DNA of 64,000 nt, taken from positions 62,001 through 126,000 of the forward strand of contig OMVJ01000001.1 in the NCBI GenBank assembly GCA_900314495.1. Reading direction: 5' to 3'. Source of the stretch: an uncultured Olsenella sp. Lineage in GTDB: Bacteria; Actinomycetota; Coriobacteriia; Coriobacteriales; Atopobiaceae. Positions 8,708 through 20,386 of this stretch are shown here, one piece after another. The position numbers and the translations under genes are program-made. Within the stretch, counting starts at the first letter, position 1, and each line of letters opens with the position of its first letter. The notes beneath the pieces are model-generated. The model had not been told where the DNA came from and ran no database searches. It saw only the letters and a list, made by a program, of their open reading frames with translations.

Positions 8708-11446
8708 CTACACCACCTCCCTGTACTTGGCCTCTTGCGTCCTCAGTTCCTCCAGCCCGTCGGAGTCCAGCAGGACCTCGCGGGGCTTGGAGCCGTCCGG
8801 AGGGCCAACCACGCCCTTGGCCTCCAGCATGTCCATGATCCTGCCGGCGCGGGCGTAGCCAACCTTCAGGCGGCGCTGCAGGCCGGAGGTGGACCCAAGC
8901 TGCGAGTCCACCACAATCTGCGCGGCCTCCCACACAAGGGGGTCGTCCTCGTCATCGGCGTCTCCGTGGCCGCCTCCGCCAGGCGTGTTGGGCTGGACGG
9001 CGGTTAGGATCTCCTCGTGGTAGTCCGGCTCCGCCTGGTCGCGGATGAACTCCACCACGGAGTTGATCTCGTTGTCAGAGGTATAGCACCCCAGGACGCG
9101 CTGCGGGGTGAGGCCGCGGTTCTTGAACAGCATGTCGCCGTTGCCCAGCAGCCGCTCCGCGCCCGTCTCGTCCAGGATGACGCGGGAGTCTATGCCGGAG
9201 GACACCTTGAGCGCCGCCCGGGTGTCGATGTTGGACTTGATGAGGCCCGTGACCACGTTGGCGGACGGGCGCTGCGTGGCGATGACCAGGTGGATGCCAG
9301 CCGCACGCGCCAGCTGGGCAATGCGCACGATGGAGGCCTCAACGTCCTTGCCGGCAACCATCATGAGGTCGGACAGCTCGTCGATGATGATCACCAGGTA
9401 GGGCATGGGCTCCGGCGGGTTGTCCATCTCGGACAGCTTGCCGCTCACGCACATCTTGTTGTAGACCTTCAGGTTCCTGGCGCCGGCGCGCTCGAACACC
9501 TTGAGCCTGCGCTCCATCTCTGCCACGGCCCACTGCAGGGCGCTGGCCGCCTGGCGCGGCTCCGTCACCACGGGCACGTACAGGTGGGGCAGGCCGTTGT
9601 AAGAGCTGAACTCCACGCGCTTGGGGTCCACCATGATGAGGCGGACCTGCTTGGGCGTGGTGCGCATGAGGATGGACATGATCATGGAGTTGATCATGAC
9701 AGACTTACCGGAGCCCGTGGTGCCCGCCACCAGCATGTGGGGCATCTTGGCCAGGTCCGCCACCACCGGCTTGCCTGCGGAGTCACGCCCGATGGCCACC
9801 TCCAGCGGGCCGCCCTTGGCGTAGGGCAGCACATCTCCCAGGTGCACGTTCTCGCGCGACTTGTTGGGGATCTCTATGCCCACGAACGACGTGCCACGAA
9901 TGGGCGCGAAGATGCGCACCTTCTCGGCCGCCAGCGTGAGGGCTATGTCGTCCTCCAGGTTCTTGATCTTGCTGACGCGCTCGCCCTCGCCCATCTCGAT
10001 GCGGAAGGTGGTGACCAGCGGGCCGGAAATGTAGTCCACCACGCGCGACCTCAGACCGAACTCCTCCAGCGTGTTCTGCAGGTCAGCCATGGTGGCGTCC
10101 AGCTCCGCCTTGCTGTCGGCCGTGCCGCCCGAGTTGGGGTTGGAGCTCAGCATGGACATGGGCGGGAGCTCGTAGCCCTCATCACCGTCACCGGGACGCT
10201 TGGCGTCCCTGGCGGGCACCACGCCCTTGGCGGGCGCCTGGCTCGCTGCCGTGGCTGCCGCCGACGCGCTGGCACCCCGCCTGCCAGCCGCGGTGGCGGG
10301 CTTGGGCCTCATGGGACGGCCGGCGGCTCCCTTTGCGGGGGCGGTGGAAGCGGACGCCGCGGCTGCCGCCGGGTTCCTCAGGAAGTCTGGAATGGCCTCC
10401 GCCGTGGGGGCCTTCTGCGCCTGGGGCTCCTCCACAGAGTCCGCCTTCCCCGTACGGGGGTGCGGCTTCCGCTTGAGCCTGTGGGTCCTCTGGCCGGCCG
10501 CGGCGTCCTCCGACTTTGCAGCGTCGTCGGCCGCCTGGCCGGCGGCAGTCACGGCGAAACCGGCCGGCTGGGCGCTCTCCACGTCCAGGTCCGGGTGCCT
10601 CTTGCGCACCAGCTGCGTCTTCACGTCGTCGGTTGGGCCAGCAGCGCCGACCACACTGGCCTTCCTCCTGCTCAGGACGGAGGTCTTGCGCGCGCCGATG
10701 AAGCTGGTCTCGGCCGCGTCCACGGCCTGGCCGCCGTTCTCCTCAAGCTCGCGCACGGCCGCCTCGTACTCCTGGCGGGCCTCCTCCTGCTCCGCCGCGC
10801 GAGCTTCGCGCTCCAGGATGCGCTGGTCGCGCCTCTGCACGTAGGCCTCGTGCATCTTGCCCACGAAGCCGGAGACGGAGAACCCGCACACGATGACGCC
10901 CACGATGATGATGCCCACCAGAAGGGCGTTGCCGACGGAGCGACCCACCAGCTCCAGCAGGGCCCAGGCCACGAGGCCGCCCACGTAGCCGCCCGCGCCC
11001 TCCGCGGTCGCGCCCTCAACCACCATCCTGGGCGCGTCGGCCGCGCCCGCCACGTTGAGCGAGATCATGGAGAGTATGGCCAGCACGATGAGCGCCAGGC
11101 CGCCCGCCACGCGCTTGGAGACGGGCGCCTGGTTGTCCATGAAGAAAGTGAGCGAGAACAGGAACAGGGCCACGGGGCACAGGGCCGCGCCGATGCCGAA
11201 GCACAGCGTGAGCGCGCGCTCCGTGGCGTGCGTCAGCGTGGCGGTGCTGGGCGCCACCAGGGAGATGAGCATGGCTATGGAGACGACTGCCAGGCAGACG
11301 CCAACTATGTCGTTCTTGGCGGAGTCCTCGACAACGGGCGCGGCCGCGGCCCGACCCCGTGAGGTCTTCCGCTGCCGTGCCTTGCCCTTTGCTCCCCCTG
11401 ACTTCTTGCTCCGTGCTGCTGCGTTTGACTTGCGGTTTTGGGGCAT
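8708..11446 (-). CDS. ftsK: DNA translocase FtsK/SpoIIIE
   Basis: Septal DNA pump that moves chromosome ends through the closing septum. The 912-aa protein has a basic N-terminus, about four membrane segments in the first ~200 residues, a low-complexity Ala/Pro/Lys-rich linker (~230-430), and a motor domain with Walker A GTTGSGKS, Walker B-like YLVIIIDELSDLM, the loop GIHLVIATQRPSANVVTG, and a C-terminal gamma winged-helix domain (AAQIVVDSQLGSTSGLQRRLKVGYARAGRIMDMLE) that reads polarity sequences. Its ATG abuts the rnj stop and uses the GGAGG inside the rnj 3' end, so translation is coupled. Confidence 0.97.
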   Translation of the reverse strand: MPQNRKSNAAARSKKSGGAKGKARQRKTSRGRAAAAPVVEDSAKNDIVGVCLAVVSIAMLISLVAPSTATLTHATERALTLCFGIGAALCPVALFLFSLTFFMDNQAPVSKRVAGGLALIVLAILSMISLNVAGAADAPRMVVEGATAEGAGGYVGGLVAWALLELVGRSVGNALLVGIIIVGVIVCGFSVSGFVGKMHEAYVQRRDQRILEREARAAEQEEARQEYEAAVRELEENGGQAVDAAETSFIGARKTSVLSRRKASVVGAAGPTDDVKTQLVRKRHPDLDVESAQPAGFAVTAAGQAADDAAKSEDAAAGQRTHRLKRKPHPRTGKADSVEEPQAQKAPTAEAIPDFLRNPAAAAASASTAPAKGAAGRPMRPKPATAAGRRGASASAAATAASQAPAKGVVPARDAKRPGDGDEGYELPPMSMLSSNPNSGGTADSKAELDATMADLQNTLEEFGLRSRVVDYISGPLVTTFRIEMGEGERVSKIKNLEDDIALTLAAEKVRIFAPIRGTSFVGIEIPNKSRENVHLGDVLPYAKGGPLEVAIGRDSAGKPVVADLAKMPHMLVAGTTGSGKSVMINSMIMSILMRTTPKQVRLIMVDPKRVEFSSYNGLPHLYVPVVTEPRQAASALQWAVAEMERRLKVFERAGARNLKVYNKMCVSGKLSEMDNPPEPMPYLVIIIDELSDLMMVAGKDVEASIVRIAQLARAAGIHLVIATQRPSANVVTGLIKSNIDTRAALKVSSGIDSRVILDETGAERLLGNGDMLFKNRGLTPQRVLGCYTSDNEINSVVEFIRDQAEPDYHEEILTAVQPNTPGGGGHGDADDEDDPLVWEAAQIVVDSQLGSTSGLQRRLKVGYARAGRIMDMLEAKGVVGPPDGSKPREVLLDSDGLEELRTQEAKYREVV

Positions 11447-13105
11447 CTAAACCTCCATCACGACCGGAATCACCATCGGTCGCGTGTGCGTCTTTGTCCA
11501 CAGGAAGTTGGAGAGACCGTTCCTGATGCTCTTGCGAAGGGAGTCCGTAGAGATCTCCGCGGCGTTGCGGTCCACGCGGTCCTTCACGAGCTCGATGGCC
11601 TCGGCCATGAGGTCCTCGTCCTCCGAGAACGAGACGCCCCTGCCGGCAATCTCCACGTCGCCCGCCTTGTGGGACCTGCTGGAGACCGTGACCACGCAGG
11701 TGACGATGCCGTCCTGTGAGAGCTTCTGACGGTCGCGCAGGACCACGGGGTTGGCGTCCGTGACGGAGAGCCCGTCCACATAGACCACGCCCGAGTCCAC
11801 CGTGGGGCCGATCTTCACCTCACCCGCCGTCATCTCCAGCGAGTCGCCGTTGTCCAGCACGAAGACGTGGTCGTCGCGCATGCCCATCTGGCGGGCAAGC
11901 TCGGCGTGGGCGCGCAGGTGCACGGCCTCGCCGTGGACGGGCATGAAGTAGGCGGGCTTTGCCATGGCCAGCATGAGCTTTAGCTCCTCTTGGCTGCCGT
12001 GGCCCGACGTGTGCACCAGCATCTTGCTCTTGTCGTAGATGTCGCAGCCAATCTTGGAGAGGGCGTTGATGATGCCCTGCACGCTCTTCTCGTTCCCGGG
12101 GACCGGCGTGGCGGAGATGATTACCGTGTCGTTGGCGGTGATGGTGAGGGACTTGTGCTCGCCGTTGGCCATGCGCGCCAGCGCGGAGAGCGGCTCCCCC
12201 TGGGAGCCGGTGCACAGGACGACGATCTTGTCCTCTGGAATCTCGTCCACGGAGTAGGCGTCGATGATGTCCTCGTCGGATATGCGCAGGTAGCCCAGGT
12301 CGCGCGCGATCTTGGTGTTGGTGACCATGGAGCGGCCCGTGACCACCACCTTGCGACCGACGGCCACGGCGGCGTCGCACACCTGCTGCAGGCGGTGGAT
12401 GTGGCTGGAGAAGGAGGCCACGAAGACGCGGCCCTTGGCGTTCTTGATGATGTGGCGCAGGGCCGGGCCGACGGCGGCCTCAGACGGGGTGAAGCCGGGC
12501 CGCGTGGCGTTGGTGGAATCCGACAGCAGCAGGTCCACGCCCTCGCCGCCAAACTGGTTGATTGCCTGGTAGTTGGGACGGATGCCGTCGATGGGCGTCT
12601 GGTCCAGCTTGAAGTCGCCGGTGTGCATGACGGTGCCGGCGGGGGTGCGCATGAAGACGCCCAGGGCGCCCGGTATGGAGTGCGTCATGGCGAAGAAGTT
12701 GCACTCCAGGGCACCCAGCTGCACGCGCGTGCCGTCCGACACCTCGCGGAACTTGGGCTGGCGGATGTTGTGCTCCGCCAGCTTGCCCTCTATGAAGCCC
12801 AGGGTCAGCTTGCTGGAGAAGATGGGCACGTTGTGCTGAAGGTCCATGAGGAGGTACGGGAGGGCACCCGTGTGGTCCTCGTGGCCGTGCGTGATTATGA
12901 TGCCGCGGAGCTTTTCCTCGTTCTCCAGGACATAGGTGTAGTCGGGCAGCACCAGGTCGATGCCGGGCTGCTCGTCATCTGGGAACATGAGTCCGGCATC
13001 AATCAAGACCATGTCGTTTCCGTACTCGAAAACGGTCATGTTCTTGCCGATGCCGTCAAGACCTCCCAGGGGGATGATCCTAAGCGACGTCTTCTTTTTT
13101 GCCAT
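11447..13105 (-). CDS. rnj: Ribonuclease J
   Basis: Metallo-beta-lactamase/beta-CASP ribonuclease with 5'-3' exo- and endonuclease activity, used in mRNA decay and rRNA maturation. The 552-aa product has the zinc motif H73-G-H75-E-D77-H78, downstream MTHSIPGALG and SFSSHIHRLQQ, the beta-CASP TGSQGEPLSAL, and HTSGHGSQEELKLML near the C-terminus. Together with RNase Y (610-2172) and PNPase (13408-15660), three major RNA-decay enzymes lie within 15 kb. A candidate -10 (TATACT, minus strand 13138-13143) lies about 35 bp upstream, with no convincing -35. The gene heads a run of tightly spaced genes down to pncC. Confidence 0.96.
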   Translation of the reverse strand: MAKKKTSLRIIPLGGLDGIGKNMTVFEYGNDMVLIDAGLMFPDDEQPGIDLVLPDYTYVLENEEKLRGIIITHGHEDHTGALPYLLMDLQHNVPIFSSKLTLGFIEGKLAEHNIRQPKFREVSDGTRVQLGALECNFFAMTHSIPGALGVFMRTPAGTVMHTGDFKLDQTPIDGIRPNYQAINQFGGEGVDLLLSDSTNATRPGFTPSEAAVGPALRHIIKNAKGRVFVASFSSHIHRLQQVCDAAVAVGRKVVVTGRSMVTNTKIARDLGYLRISDEDIIDAYSVDEIPEDKIVVLCTGSQGEPLSALARMANGEHKSLTITANDTVIISATPVPGNEKSVQGIINALSKIGCDIYDKSKMLVHTSGHGSQEELKLMLAMAKPAYFMPVHGEAVHLRAHAELARQMGMRDDHVFVLDNGDSLEMTAGEVKIGPTVDSGVVYVDGLSVTDANPVVLRDRQKLSQDGIVTCVVTVSSRSHKAGDVEIAGRGVSFSEDEDLMAEAIELVKDRVDRNAAEISTDSLRKSIRNGLSNFLWTKTHTRPMVIPVVMEV

Positions 13106-13244
13106 GCTCTATGGGTTCCTTTCGGTTGAGGTCACACAGTATAGCCACGGCCCGACTCCTTGGCGGACCGAAACAGTTCCAGTCGCAACGTATTGTAATA
13201 GAGAAAACGATTCCACTTTCGCGCCCAGGGCCGCCTTCACAAGA

Positions 13245-13320
13245 CGTGTCAAAAGGGGACAAGAGGGGACGTTTCTCTTTTGTCACGTGTCAGAAGGGAA
13301 ACGTCCCCCTTTGACATCCC
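13245..13320. repeat. REP-like palindromic element (GGGGACGTTTC family)
   Basis: The gap between rnj and pnp contains GGGGACGTTTC (13265-13275) and its exact inverse GAAACGTCCCC (13298-13308), surrounded by repeated TGTCA/TGACA words. The same core pairs occur at 29062-29112, and related TGAGACA-bounded units at 29123-29150, 50204-50232 and 51591-51622. Such sequences resemble short interspersed palindromes mobilised by Y1 (REP-associated) transposases; no such transposase is in the window. Confidence 0.75.
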
Positions 13321-13336
13321 CCATTGACACACAAGG

Positions 13337-13372
13337 GGGCGCCCGCACCAGCCATCGTTGGTGCGGGCGCCC
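13337..13372 (-). terminator. Terminator-like hairpin after pnp
   Basis: A perfect 14-bp stem (13337-13350 with 13359-13372) and 8-base loop lies 36 bp past the pnp stop. On the minus strand it is followed by CCTTGTGTGTC, only partly T-rich, so termination efficiency is uncertain. Confidence 0.6.
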
Positions 13373-13407
13373 TGATTACGCTGGTCAGAGCTGTGCGCTC
13401 GGGCTAC

Positions 13408-15660
<2,253 letters not shown>

Positions 15661-15794
15661 TTCTTTCCTCTTTATCTCCGCCTGCCCCATTGCAGGCGGG
15701 CCGTCTTGCGGGCCCCTCGCCCCCTTGGCGAGGGCATCTGCGTGCGACGCATCGCACTGCCCGCCGCGCGCGGACCCTTGCCGCGCACATGGAA

Positions 15795-15814
15795 GGAGCG
15801 CCCGAAGGCGCTCC
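15795..15814 (-). terminator. Hairpin in the rpsO-pnp intergenic region
   Basis: A perfect 8-bp stem with a CGAA tetraloop (15795-15802 with 15807-15814) follows the rpsO stop by 14 bp. There is no T-tract, so it may be a partial terminator or a processing site. The remaining spacer to pnp (15661-15794) contains further short GC hairpins, consistent with the leader through which pnp is autoregulated in other bacteria. Confidence 0.5.
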
Positions 15815-15828
15815 AACTTACCGCTAAG

Positions 15829-16107
15829 TTACTGCACGTTGTCGCGGATGCCGAGGCTCTTGATGAGCGAACGGTAATTCTCGATGTCCTGCTTCTTGAT
15901 GTAGGACAGGAGGCGACGACGCTTGCCGACCAGCATGAGCAGGCCACGACGGGTGTGGTGATCGTGCGGGTGAACCTTCACGTGCTCGGTCAGGCCCTTG
16001 ATGCGCTCGGTCAGCAGGGCAACCTGGACCTCGGCGGAGCCGGAGTCATGCTCGGTCTTGCCGTACTGGGCGATGAGCTCAGCCTTGCGCTCCTTGGTAA
16101 CTGCCAT
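15829..16107 (-). CDS. rpsO: 30S ribosomal protein S15
   Basis: Small-subunit protein that binds 16S rRNA early in assembly. The 92-aa product shows the S15 signature [15 protein letters not shown]-like segment ([16 protein letters not shown]), [32 protein letters not shown] and the final [11 protein letters not shown]. The frame is open for 46 more codons upstream, but the ATG at 16107 with AGGTGG ahead of it gives the family N-terminus. It precedes pnp in the standard order. Confidence 0.97.
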   Translation of the reverse strand: MAVTKERKAELIAQYGKTEHDSGSAEVQVALLTERIKGLTEHVKVHPHDHHTRRGLLMLVGKRRRLLSYIKKQDIENYRSLIKSLGIRDNVQ

Positions 16108-16212
16108 TGAAAAACCACCTTTCACATAGATACGCCCCGGACTGGGTTGGCCGTCATGGCAAACGAGCCACCAAGTGCGGGGTACGGACTGCGATAACTT
16201 AGCACAAAGGAA

Positions 16213-16246
16213 GGTGGCCGCCCACCCCATGTTGTGGACGGCCATC
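16213..16246 (-). terminator. Terminator after the GH25 gene
   Basis: An 11-bp stem with one mismatch (16215-16225 with 16234-16244) is followed on the minus strand by CCTTCCTTTG. It lies about 45 bp beyond the GH25 stop and upstream of rpsO. A smaller GCGGGC/GCCCGC hairpin lies nearer the stop (16270-16283). Confidence 0.6.
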
Positions 16247-16289
16247 TAATTCACACTCTCAGCAGATTCCGCGGGCGAGCCCGCCCAAG

Positions 16290-18176
16290 CTATCGCTTGC
16301 TGGCCCAACTCTTCCAAGTATCGCTGGACCCGTAGAACTTGCTGAGGTCCACGCCATTGTGGTAGCCGGCAATGTGGCCCTCGCTGGTGTACTGGTACAT
16401 GACTGGCGTGGGCCAGGAGCCCGTCATGCCATTGCTCCACGTGGTGGAGGAATGGGTGGTCATGGGGTCGGTCACATACCCCTGTGCCTGCCTGTTGGGG
16501 TTGTAGCTGTAGTACAGGTACTGGGCAACCCACAGGCCGTAGCCCGCTCTTGCAGTGGCAGAGTAGTCCGTGGTTGCCACGGCACCCTTGCTGGTGTACA
16601 CAAGCCCCTTGATGCCCGTCCTCTGGTACACGCGGTCCAGGAAGGTCTTCACGTACCAACTGTCGTTCCTGCCGAAGTTGTTGTTGGTGCCGTCGTCGCC
16701 GCCTTCCCAATCCAGTATGAGGATTGCCCTACCAACATACGTCTGCACGCGTGAGACGAAGTAGTCTGCCTCCGCAATCGGGTCTCCGCCACCCCAGTTA
16801 GTGGAAGCGTAGTGGTAGAAGCCCAGCAGCTTGTTGGCACTCAAGGCGCCATTTGCCTGACCAATGTAGTAGGGGTTGGTGTACTGCGTGCCCTGCGTTG
16901 CCTTGACGATCACGAAGTCCGCATCCACGTTGGCGACGTCCATGTCGCCCTCGCCAGAGAAGATGTCTATGCCCTGCAGCCAAGTGGCCTTGGTCAGGCG
17001 GCCGTCGTTGTCTGCGGAGTACACGCCGTCCGCGAAGTTGACGTGCCTGTTGCGCACGACCGCGCCGTTGGCGGTGGCGTAGGCGTTGTAGCCGGCGCCC
17101 TCGCCCGCGTAGACCATGCGGTTTTTGGCAATGGAGCCGTCGCCCTGGACCCAATAGCGCTCCATGCCACCCGTAGCAGGGGAAACCAGCCACCTTGCCG
17201 TAACCGGCAGGTAACCACTGGTCACATTCCAGGCAATGCCCTCATACGACCAGCCAGCCTCCCTCACCTTGTCGCGCTCGGCGGAGCTTGAGGTGTACAC
17301 GTGCGTGCCGTCGTTGCGGTTGTACAGGCGGTAGAGACCGACATCACCCGCGGTGAACCATGCGATGCCCTCGTACGACCAGCCGGCGGCGTGCACGTTG
17401 TCGGACTCCACCTTGCTGGTGGTGTAGAAGTGGTTGCCCGCGTTGGGGTTGTACAGGCGGTAGACCGCCATGCCTGTGGTTTTGCTCGCCTTGTAGGACA
17501 CGCCCTCCCAGAACCAGCCCACGTTGGCCAGGTGCGTGGCCTCGCTCTCACTTGCGGTGTAGAAGTGCTCGCCGGAATTGGGGTTGTACATGCGGTACAC
17601 GTTCTGGGGGTCCACCAGCCCCGATGCCGCCTCCACTTTCGCGACGGCCGTCTGCTGGGGCGCTGCCGGCTCGGCAGGTTCGGTCTTTTCGGGTGAGCTT
17701 GCCGGTGCGGCAGTCGCTTGCGCAGGGGTGCCATTCGACACTGCGGTCGCAGCCGGCTCAGACGACGCAGACTCAGACGCCGCGGGGTCCGTAGCCGCGG
17801 AGTCGGCCTCCACCGTGCTTGCGGCCGGGTCTGCAGCGACGACCTCACTCTTTTCCACGTCCGGCTCCGCGTCAGACGTGACGTCCGAGCCGGACTCTTG
17901 GACGGGTGCTTGGCTCGTGGCGGAGGCGGCTTCGGTGACGGAATCGGTCTCCGCAGGCTCCTCGGCGGGAATGGATGCGACCTCGTCCGAGACCTCGCCC
18001 GCAACGTCCTCCACAACGGCAACCTCTGCGGTCACCGTGACATGCTCGGCGGCTGCCGACGCCTCCTCGGCATGCGCCACGGCGGGAACGAGCCCCACGC
18101 CCAACGCGAGCGTTGCCGCGACGCCCAGGCCAGCCAGCCTTGCCCCGGCGGCGACACCAAGCCCGTTGAATCTCAT
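16290..18176 (-). CDS. Secreted GH25 lysozyme with DUF5648-type repeats
   Basis: Predicted secreted muramidase acting on peptidoglycan. The 628-aa protein has a signal peptide (cut near AVAHA, residue ~36), an Ala/Ser/Glu/Pro-rich spacer to ~185, three tandem repeats (about 192-317) with the pattern YR-YNPN-G-HFYT and GW-YEGIAW, a linking module, and a C-terminal GH25 domain (about 401-620) with GIDIFSGEGDMD, VIVKATQG, GFYHYAST and the catalytic ILDWEG (about 486-491). An in-frame TTG at 18188 was rejected because the ATG at 18176 has GGAGA ahead of it. The upstream gene is a paralogue in all but its catalytic domain. Confidence 0.88.
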   Translation of the reverse strand: MRFNGLGVAAGARLAGLGVAATLALGVGLVPAVAHAEEASAAAEHVTVTAEVAVVEDVAGEVSDEVASIPAEEPAETDSVTEAASATSQAPVQESGSDVTSDAEPDVEKSEVVAADPAASTVEADSAATDPAASESASSEPAATAVSNGTPAQATAAPASSPEKTEPAEPAAPQQTAVAKVEAASGLVDPQNVYRMYNPNSGEHFYTASESEATHLANVGWFWEGVSYKASKTTGMAVYRLYNPNAGNHFYTTSKVESDNVHAAGWSYEGIAWFTAGDVGLYRLYNRNDGTHVYTSSSAERDKVREAGWSYEGIAWNVTSGYLPVTARWLVSPATGGMERYWVQGDGSIAKNRMVYAGEGAGYNAYATANGAVVRNRHVNFADGVYSADNDGRLTKATWLQGIDIFSGEGDMDVANVDADFVIVKATQGTQYTNPYYIGQANGALSANKLLGFYHYASTNWGGGDPIAEADYFVSRVQTYVGRAILILDWEGGDDGTNNNFGRNDSWYVKTFLDRVYQRTGIKGLVYTSKGAVATTDYSATARAGYGLWVAQYLYYSYNPNRQAQGYVTDPMTTHSSTTWSNGMTGSWPTPVMYQYTSEGHIAGYHNGVDLSKFYGSSDTWKSWASKR

Positions 18177-18212
18177 GAATGTCTCCAAACTGTCGGTTCC
18201 CGGCCAGTGCAG

Positions 18213-20177
18213 CTACACGTGACGCAGGTAGCGGGTCCAAGGATAGTTGTAGTACCTCTTGACGTAGATCTCCTTGCCGGTCTGGTCACCCGCACGGTAA
18301 CCCTCCCAGCTGTCGTTCTCGTCGGAGGACGCCTGCACAAGGTAGCCGTTGCAGATGTAGATGGTCGCGTGGTGGTAGTCGTTCAGGAGGATGTCGCCAT
18401 ATTGCAGGTTGCTGGGGTTCACGGGAAGCGAGCGCCAGCCATGCTGCGTGAGCTCGGGGGTCATGTCGCCCGTCCAAGAGGCGGAACCCGTGTTGTAGCC
18501 TGCCTTGCGCAGGGCCGTGATGGTGAAGGAGGAGCAATCGTAGTCGCCGCGCTCGCCCCAGCGCCAGATCTGGCTGTAGCCGTGCGCGGGGTTGGCCGCC
18601 ATGGCAATGGCCCAGCGCACGTACCTGTCCACCCGCGTGTTGGAATCGTACAGCACGCCATCGTTGTCACCGTGGTACACGGTGTTCAGCTTGTAGGAGT
18701 AGTACACGCCACGCACGACGTAGCCCTCGTCCTCGCGGCCGAAGTACTTCTTGCCCCCGTGCGTGAAGGCGCCGATCTTGGCACCCATTACGCCCGTGGC
18801 TGGGTCGGTCGTCATGTAGTAGCGCTGCAGGGCGCCACCGAAGACATCCGTCACGAGCCAGTCCTCGTTCTTGGTGCCCCGCTGCCTGGCTGCCTTGACG
18901 TCGCCCTCGGCGTCCGCCAACACCATGACGGAGCCAACCATCTGCTTGCCACGGACGATTGCGCCGGTGGAGGTTGCGTAGGCGAGACGGCCCGCGCCCT
19001 TGTCTACGGCGTTGGCGGAGGCGTCAACGTAGCGAGACTTCGCGATGCTGGCATCCGAGGCAATCCAGTACCGCTGGATGCCGCCACCCCATGCCGCGGT
19101 GTCCACCCAGAAGCCGGCGATGGAGAGCTGGGAGTGCTTTGCGCCATACCAGCCAATGCCCTCGTCCTTCCAGCCCAGCGAGACGAGGTAGTTTGCCTCC
19201 GCGCGCGACGTGGTGAAGTTGTGCGAGCCGGAGTTGTTGGACTTGGCGGAGGGGTTCACGTTGGGGTTGAAGTCGCGCAGCAGCGCCACGCCCTGGGCGT
19301 CGTCGGAGTACCAACCAATGCCCTCGAACTTCCAACCAGCCTTGACCAGGGAGTCCTTCTCGCCCTGGCTGGTCGTGTAGTGGTGGTCCGTGCCGGAGTA
19401 CAGGCGGTATACGGGCACCTTGGACGTGGAGGGAGCTACCCAGCCAATGCCCTCCCACCGCCAACCGGCGGTGACGACGGCCTTTGCCTCGTCCAGGTTG
19501 GCGGTGTAGAAGTGCTCACCGGAGTTGGGGTTGTACACACGGTACATGTTGGCGTACGTCACTTTGACCGCAGGCTTTGCGGGGGTCTTGGACCCTGACG
19601 CAGTGGACTTGGCATCCCCGCTCTTTGTCTTGGCCGCGCCTTCCGACTTGACGGCGGCAACCTCCGCCGTCACCGTCGTCGCGCTCGCGGCCGGCTTTGC
19701 CTCGGGGGTCACGACGGCCGCCTGCGAGGCGTCGGCCTCGGCGCTCGCATCCGCCTCAGCCGACTTAGATTCCGCCGAGGTCTCCGCTGCGGTCGTCTTC
19801 TGGGCCTCGGAAGCCTGGACGGCAGAGACATTCTCCTCCGTCTCGCAGTCGCCGGCCGTGACGGGAGCGACATCAGTCTCGGGCTGATCTGTCGCAGACT
19901 CGGCCGCGGTGGGATCCGCCTGTTCCGAGGCAGCCACTGCCTCGCTAGCCTGTGCCTGGGACCCCTCGTCCTCGAGGGTCGCAGGCACCTCTGCGGTAAC
20001 GGCCTCCCCTGCCACGGCCGCCACGACCTCGCCGCTGGTGACGGCGGCATCCTCCGCCAGCGCAACCACGGGTGCCGCGCCAACCGTAACCGCCAGCGTG
20101 GCCGCAATGCCCAGGCCCGCGACGCGTGCGCCCAATGCCTTGGCGCCGAACAACTCCCCATTCCAAGCAAAAATCAT
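18213..20177 (-). CDS. Secreted peptidoglycan amidohydrolase (Amidase_5/NlpC-P60-like) with DUF5648-type repeats
   Basis: Predicted cell-wall hydrolase. The 654-aa protein has a signal peptide (to about residue 42), an Ala/Glu/Ser-rich spacer to ~205, three YR-YNPNSGEHFYT-type repeats (about 211-345), a ligand-like module, and a C-terminal papain-fold hydrolase domain (about 510-654). The nucleophile is probably C548 in DYDCSSF, with histidines at about 603-604 (YHHATIYI); HGYSQIWRWGERGDYDCSS matches the phage-type Amidase_5 family. AGGCGG precedes the ATG. It lies 36 bp upstream of the GH25 paralogue, so both are probably one transcript. The exact bond cleaved cannot be read from sequence. 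Confidence 0.85.
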   Translation of the reverse strand: MIFAWNGELFGAKALGARVAGLGIAATLAVTVGAAPVVALAEDAAVTSGEVVAAVAGEAVTAEVPATLEDEGSQAQASEAVAASEQADPTAAESATDQPETDVAPVTAGDCETEENVSAVQASEAQKTTAAETSAESKSAEADASAEADASQAAVVTPEAKPAASATTVTAEVAAVKSEGAAKTKSGDAKSTASGSKTPAKPAVKVTYANMYRVYNPNSGEHFYTANLDEAKAVVTAGWRWEGIGWVAPSTSKVPVYRLYSGTDHHYTTSQGEKDSLVKAGWKFEGIGWYSDDAQGVALLRDFNPNVNPSAKSNNSGSHNFTTSRAEANYLVSLGWKDEGIGWYGAKHSQLSIAGFWVDTAAWGGGIQRYWIASDASIAKSRYVDASANAVDKGAGRLAYATSTGAIVRGKQMVGSVMVLADAEGDVKAARQRGTKNEDWLVTDVFGGALQRYYMTTDPATGVMGAKIGAFTHGGKKYFGREDEGYVVRGVYYSYKLNTVYHGDNDGVLYDSNTRVDRYVRWAIAMAANPAHGYSQIWRWGERGDYDCSSFTITALRKAGYNTGSASWTGDMTPELTQHGWRSLPVNPSNLQYGDILLNDYHHATIYICNGYLVQASSDENDSWEGYRAGDQTGKEIYVKRYYNYPWTRYLRHV

Positions 20178-20386
20178 TATTTTCCGCCTAACTCATATAC
20201 CCAACCGATGCCCGCCCGCCCAGAAGCCATATTGGTGCGGCAGGCGGTCCCTCTCAAACAGCTGGTTCAGCATTCTAGCAGCCAATTGCTTTGGGCATGT
20301 GAATTCTATGTCCACTTCTGTTTTTCTGAATGAATTCGAGAGATTCATCCCAGGCACAGCACAGGCGAAGTCCGCCATGCCAGCAC

